Source: JACPFJ01 sp041738275 (GTDB lineage: Bacteria > Desulfobacterota > Desulfuromonadia > Geobacterales > Pseudopelobacteraceae). Taken from it: a stretch of DNA of 15,546 bases. Every line of letters begins with the position of its first letter. Within the stretch, counting starts at the first letter, position 1. Of this stretch, positions 13,643 through 15,546 are shown piece by piece. A program made the translations under genes and the position numbers. Below the pieces are notes generated by a model, which saw only the letters and a list, made by a program, of their open reading frames with translations, was not told where the DNA came from and ran no database searches. The stretch covers positions 1 to 15,546 of the forward strand of contig JBGSQD010000163.1 in NCBI GenBank assembly GCA_041738275.1, read 5' to 3'.

Positions 13643-14410
13643 ATGTTGTTGCAGGGAAAAAAAGCGCTGATTTTCGGTATCGCCAATGAAAAAAGCATTG
13701 CCTGGGCCATAGCCCGGGCTTTTCATGATCAAGGGGCAGAACTGGCAATTACCTATGCCGGCGAGTCTCTTGAAAAAAGGGTCCGCCCCCTGGCAGAATC
13801 ATTGAACGCCAAGGCAATTCTCCCCTGCAATGTCACCAGTGACGATGACATCAAGGCGGTCTTCAGCGAACTCGCCAAGGTATGGGACGGCGTGGACATC
13901 GTCATCCATTCAATAGCCTTTGCCAACAAGGACGAGCTCAAAGGCACCATTATCAACACCTCGCGCGAAGGCTTTGCCAACGCCATGGACATAAGTGTTT
14001 ACTCCTTCCTCGGTATCATGAAGGAAGCCATGCCCATGCTGCAGGGGCGCAATTCAGCTACGCTGACACTCAGCTATTACGGCGCGGTCAAGGTTTTTCC
14101 CAGCTACAATGTAATGGGCGTTGCCAAGGCTGCCCTGGAGGCATCGGTTCGCTATCTGGCAGAAGCAGCAGGTCCGGAAGGGGTAAGGGTCAACGCTATC
14201 TCGGCCGGTCCCATCCGCACCCTGGCCGCATCAGGCGTAAACGGCTTCATCCAGATCCTCAATCATGTTGAAGAAAGGTCCCCTTTGCGGCGCAACGTCA
14301 CCCAGGAAGATGTCGCCCGTGCAGCGGTCTATCTGTGCAGCGACATGGCCAGCGGCGTAAGCGGAGAAATACATTACGTGGATGGCGGATATAACGTAAT
14401 CGGCATTTGA
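13643..14410 (+). CDS. fabI: Enoyl-[acyl-carrier-protein] reductase (NADH) FabI
   Basis: A 255-residue short-chain dehydrogenase of the FabI type, which reduces trans-2-enoyl-ACP in the last step of each fatty acid elongation round. The nucleotide-binding start is GIANEKSIAWAIA (12-24), DVDI-like strands end in HSIAFA (89-94), and the catalytic set is SYYG with Y145, then Y155 and K162 (PSYNVMGVAKA). ISAGPIRTLAA lies in the substrate-binding region and VDGGYN at the C-terminus. The length is typical. GGAGG lies about 9 nt before the ATG. Being the classic FabI type, it is expected to be triclosan-sensitive by family knowledge. hflX follows in the same reading frame after the TGA. Confidence 0.96.
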   Translation: MLLQGKKALIFGIANEKSIAWAIARAFHDQGAELAITYAGESLEKRVRPLAESLNAKAILPCNVTSDDDIKAVFSELAKVWDGVDIVIHSIAFANKDELKGTIINTSREGFANAMDISVYSFLGIMKEAMPMLQGRNSATLTLSYYGAVKVFPSYNVMGVAKAALEASVRYLAEAAGPEGVRVNAISAGPIRTLAASGVNGFIQILNHVEERSPLRRNVTQEDVARAAVYLCSDMASGVSGEIHYVDGGYNVIGI

Positions 14411-14455
14411 GGTAACACTTATCCAGTTTTCAGGGCCAGGCCCCGGAGTCCTCCC

Positions 14456-15546
14456 ATCAAAGAACCGTTCGGCAATCTTGCAGGTTTAAAATCAAGTCAG
14501 ATCCAGGCGCTGGAACGCCTTTATCGTCGGCGCGTGCCGCCGGGAGAGTTCTGTACCCAGGAACTGGCGGCCCGACTCGTCGAAGTGTCCGGCGACATCC
14601 GCCGCCAGGTCGGCATCCTCGTCAACCGTTCAGGCATGGTAGAGTACGTCATCGTCGGTGATGAAAAGGGACTGGTCATCCCCGACCTGCGCGACTACCC
14701 GCTGGGAAAGCGAACCCTGCGCGGTCTGCGCCTGATCCACACCCATCTGAGAAACGAAGCGCTCACCGAGGACGACATCACCGACTTGTCGCTTCTGCGC
14801 CTCGACCTTCTGGCCGCCCTGCTCTTCACACCCGGCAAGAATCAGATTTATGCCCAACTGTCCTGGCTTTCACCTTCCCAGGGCGGGCCATCTGCCATCA
14901 CCGACCCCATTACACCGCTGGAACGCATCGACCTCGACTACATTCATTTCATCGATGAACTGGAGGCCGACCTTGAACGTTCTTCTCGCGGCAGCGCTAA
15001 AACCAGTGAAGCTCTGGAGCGGGCCATCCTGATCTCCGCGACAAACGAAGGAACCCGTCAGGAAGCAGAGGATTCCATCGCCGAGCTGCGGGAACTGGCC
15101 CGAACCGCCCGGGTGGAGGCGCTGGACGCCTTCATTCAGCGGCCTCGGCGCATAAACCCTCGTTACCTGATGGGCGAAGGTAAGATGCGGGACGTAGTCA
15201 TACGAGCCCTGCAGCGCGGCGCCACCATGCTGATCTTCGACCAGGAGCTGACCCCGGCCCAGATCCGTTCCATCTCGGCCATGACCGAACTGAAGGTCAT
15301 CGACCGCAGCCAGCTGATCCTGGACATCTTTGCCCGCCGGGCCAAGAGCCTGGACGGCAAGGTTCAGGTCGAACTGGCTCAGCTCAAATACCTGCTGCCG
15401 CGTCTGACCGGACGGGGTGTGCAGATGTCGCGCCTGATGGGGGGCATCGGTGGGCGCGGACCAGGCGAAACCAAGCTGGAGACCGACCGCCGCCGTATTC
15501 GTGACCGAATTGCCAGCCTGGAACGGGAGCTGAAGGAGCTTTCCCG
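14456..15546 (+). CDS. hflX: GTPase HflX (N-terminal part; runs off the window)
   Basis: HflX is a ribosome-binding GTPase that splits stalled or hibernating 70S ribosomes. The frame is open from the fabI stop to the end of the window. Visible are the long-form N-terminal extension (GNLAGLKSSQ, then RRQVGILVNRSG, VIVGD and IHTHLRNEALTEDDI), the HflX domain (ERAILIS, DSIAELRELARTA, PRYLMGEGK, ATMLIFDQELTPAQIR, DRSQLILDIFARRA), and the coiled linker after GGIGGRGPGETKLETDRRR. The GTPase domain lies beyond the window. The start is odd: there is no in-frame ATG, GTG or TTG between the fabI stop and GTG 14534. The ATC at 14456 sits 7 nt after GGAG and gives IKEPFGN, where long-form relatives begin MKE..GN. 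A GTG at 14534 would lose the conserved first 26 residues. Confidence 0.88.
   Translation, partial: MKEPFGNLAGLKSSQIQALERLYRRRVPPGEFCTQELAARLVEVSGDIRRQVGILVNRSGMVEYVIVGDEKGLVIPDLRDYPLGKRTLRGLRLIHTHLRNEALTEDDITDLSLLRLDLLAALLFTPGKNQIYAQLSWLSPSQGGPSAITDPITPLERIDLDYIHFIDELEADLERSSRGSAKTSEALERAILISATNEGTRQEAEDSIAELRELARTARVEALDAFIQRPRRINPRYLMGEGKMRDVVIRALQRGATMLIFDQELTPAQIRSISAMTELKVIDRSQLILDIFARRAKSLDGKVQVELAQLKYLLPRLTGRGVQMSRLMGGIGGRGPGETKLETDRRRIRDRIASLERELKELS

Noticed and set aside
1..15546. CRISPR arrays, tRNA/rRNA genes, insertion sequences, integrases or phage genes
   Set aside because: None seen; no spaced direct repeats, no transposase-like or integrase-like proteins, no tRNA-like cloverleaf noticed by eye.

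Overview
The window is ordinary bacterial chromosome of moderately high GC. It most resembles a Geobacteraceae/Desulfuromonadales-type deltaproteobacterium. The reasons are a plastid/Gram-positive-style pyruvate dehydrogenase (separate E1 alpha and beta), a paired DUF4212 + VC_2705-type Na+/solute symporter next to a DUF294 protein, a long-form HflX, and a CbiMN cobalt uptake pair with its own N-terminal signal peptide. The assignment is by family recall, not by a search.

Layout. (1) Positions 1-4886 are plus strand: the end of pdhA, then pdhB and pdhC (tightly coupled, no E3 gene following), a DUF309 protein, recO, and a secreted LysM protein that probably has its own promoter and a TTG start. 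(2) Positions 4897-13078 are minus strand and read, in transcription order, trmB, DUF4212, SSS symporter, degenerate DUF294 protein, TIM-barrel isomerase-like protein, tonB, cbiA, cobalamin riboswitch, cbiM, cbiN. Most junctions here are 0-2 nt gaps or ATGA/TAATG overlaps, so large parts are probably co-transcribed. (3) A 230-nt divergent intergenic region follows. (4) Positions 13309-15546 are plus strand: a small membrane/coiled-coil protein, fabI, and the N-terminal part of hflX, which runs off the end of the window.

How the genes fit together. pdhABC converts pyruvate to acetyl-CoA and fabI serves fatty acid synthesis. The DUF4212/SSS pair probably imports a small carboxylate such as acetate. 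tonB, cbiA and cbiMN form a cobalt/corrinoid block: TonB energises outer-membrane receptors, CbiA amidates the corrin ring, and CbiMN takes up cobalt under B12 feedback through the riboswitch.

The most interesting points are these. The cbiA 3' end and stop codon lie inside the cobalamin riboswitch. A two-hairpin repeat is inserted in frame into the linker of CbiA. The DUF294 protein has lost the catalytic residues of its nucleotidyltransferase domain. hflX has no ATG, GTG or TTG at its conserved N-terminus, only an ATC behind a good Shine-Dalgarno. CbiMN stands without CbiQ or CbiO. I did not find a clearly new multi-gene defence or mobile system.
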